Below, piece by piece: positions 6,310 through 6,341 of a DNA stretch of 6,341 bases. Made by a program: the position numbers and the translations under genes. Within the stretch, counting starts at the first letter, position 1; every line of letters begins with the position of its first letter. Source of the stretch: Saprospiraceae bacterium (lineage in GTDB: Bacteria > Bacteroidota > Bacteroidia > Chitinophagales > Saprospiraceae); assembly GCA_020630455.1 (NCBI GenBank), contig JAHDBK010000227.1:1-6341 (forward strand), written 5' to 3'. The notes beneath the pieces are model-generated. The model was not told where the DNA came from. It saw nothing but the letters and a program-made list of their open reading frames with translations, and searched no databases.

Positions 6310-6341
6310 ATGAAGTTTACCAATAATTATTTTTTATATAC
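6310..6341 (+). CDS. Possible start of a divergent gene, cut by the window edge
   Basis: ATG at 6310 opens a frame that reads MKFTNNYFLY and stays open to the edge. A lysine at position 2 followed by aromatic and hydrophobic residues would fit the beginning of a signal peptide, but ten codons are too few to judge. It is divergent from prfC and lies just after the promoter-like motif at 6284-6300, closer than expected for a sigma-54 start site. The real start may therefore be further right, or this may be chance. Confidence 0.2.
   Translation, partial: MKFTNNYFLY

Overview
The window looks like an ordinary chromosomal segment of a low-GC member of the Bacteroidota, probably a Cytophagales-like lineage. 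This is inferred from strongly AT-rich DNA, starts without Shine-Dalgarno sequences, two copies of the Bacteroidota -7 promoter element (TAnnTTTG), and a small CC-x3-C-x2-C protein next to a YraN protein of the type seen in that phylum. I cannot name a genus.

Layout, left to right. (1) Positions 76-1486 are a + strand cluster: a 63-residue cysteine-rich DUF5522-like protein, YraN (UPF0102, nuclease-like fold) overlapping it by 49 nt in another frame, and the ribosome-assembly GTPase Era. A perfect 14-bp inverted repeat at 1486-1520 closes it. (2) At 1533-2213, on the - strand and convergent with era, is an unrecognised 226-residue protein with an N-terminal signal or anchor segment. (3) After a 161-nt divergent intergenic region with a good -7 element, positions 2375-3829 hold a + strand pair: a WecA/MraY-type polyprenyl-phosphate sugar-1-phosphate transferase, then a CrcB/FluC fluoride channel 18 nt later. 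(4) On the - strand, convergent with crcB, are a standalone HD-domain phosphohydrolase (3849-4436) and, upstream of it, peptide chain release factor 3, prfC (4540-6120). (5) The last 221 nt are an AT-rich region upstream of prfC holding its -7 element, a sigma-54-like motif on the + strand, and possibly the first codons of a divergent gene running off the edge.

The genes mostly serve translation and ribosome maintenance (era, prfC), envelope glycan initiation (wecA-like) and ion detoxification (crcB). They form three or four separate transcription units rather than one pathway. I saw no mobile element, CRISPR array, tRNA or rRNA, and no evidence for a defence or biosynthetic system. The points worth a second look are the 49-nt dual-frame overlap, the unknown exported protein, the shared TAACTTTG elements, and a 13-nt motif repeated in opposite orientation on the two sides of prfC that resembles part of a sigma-54 promoter.
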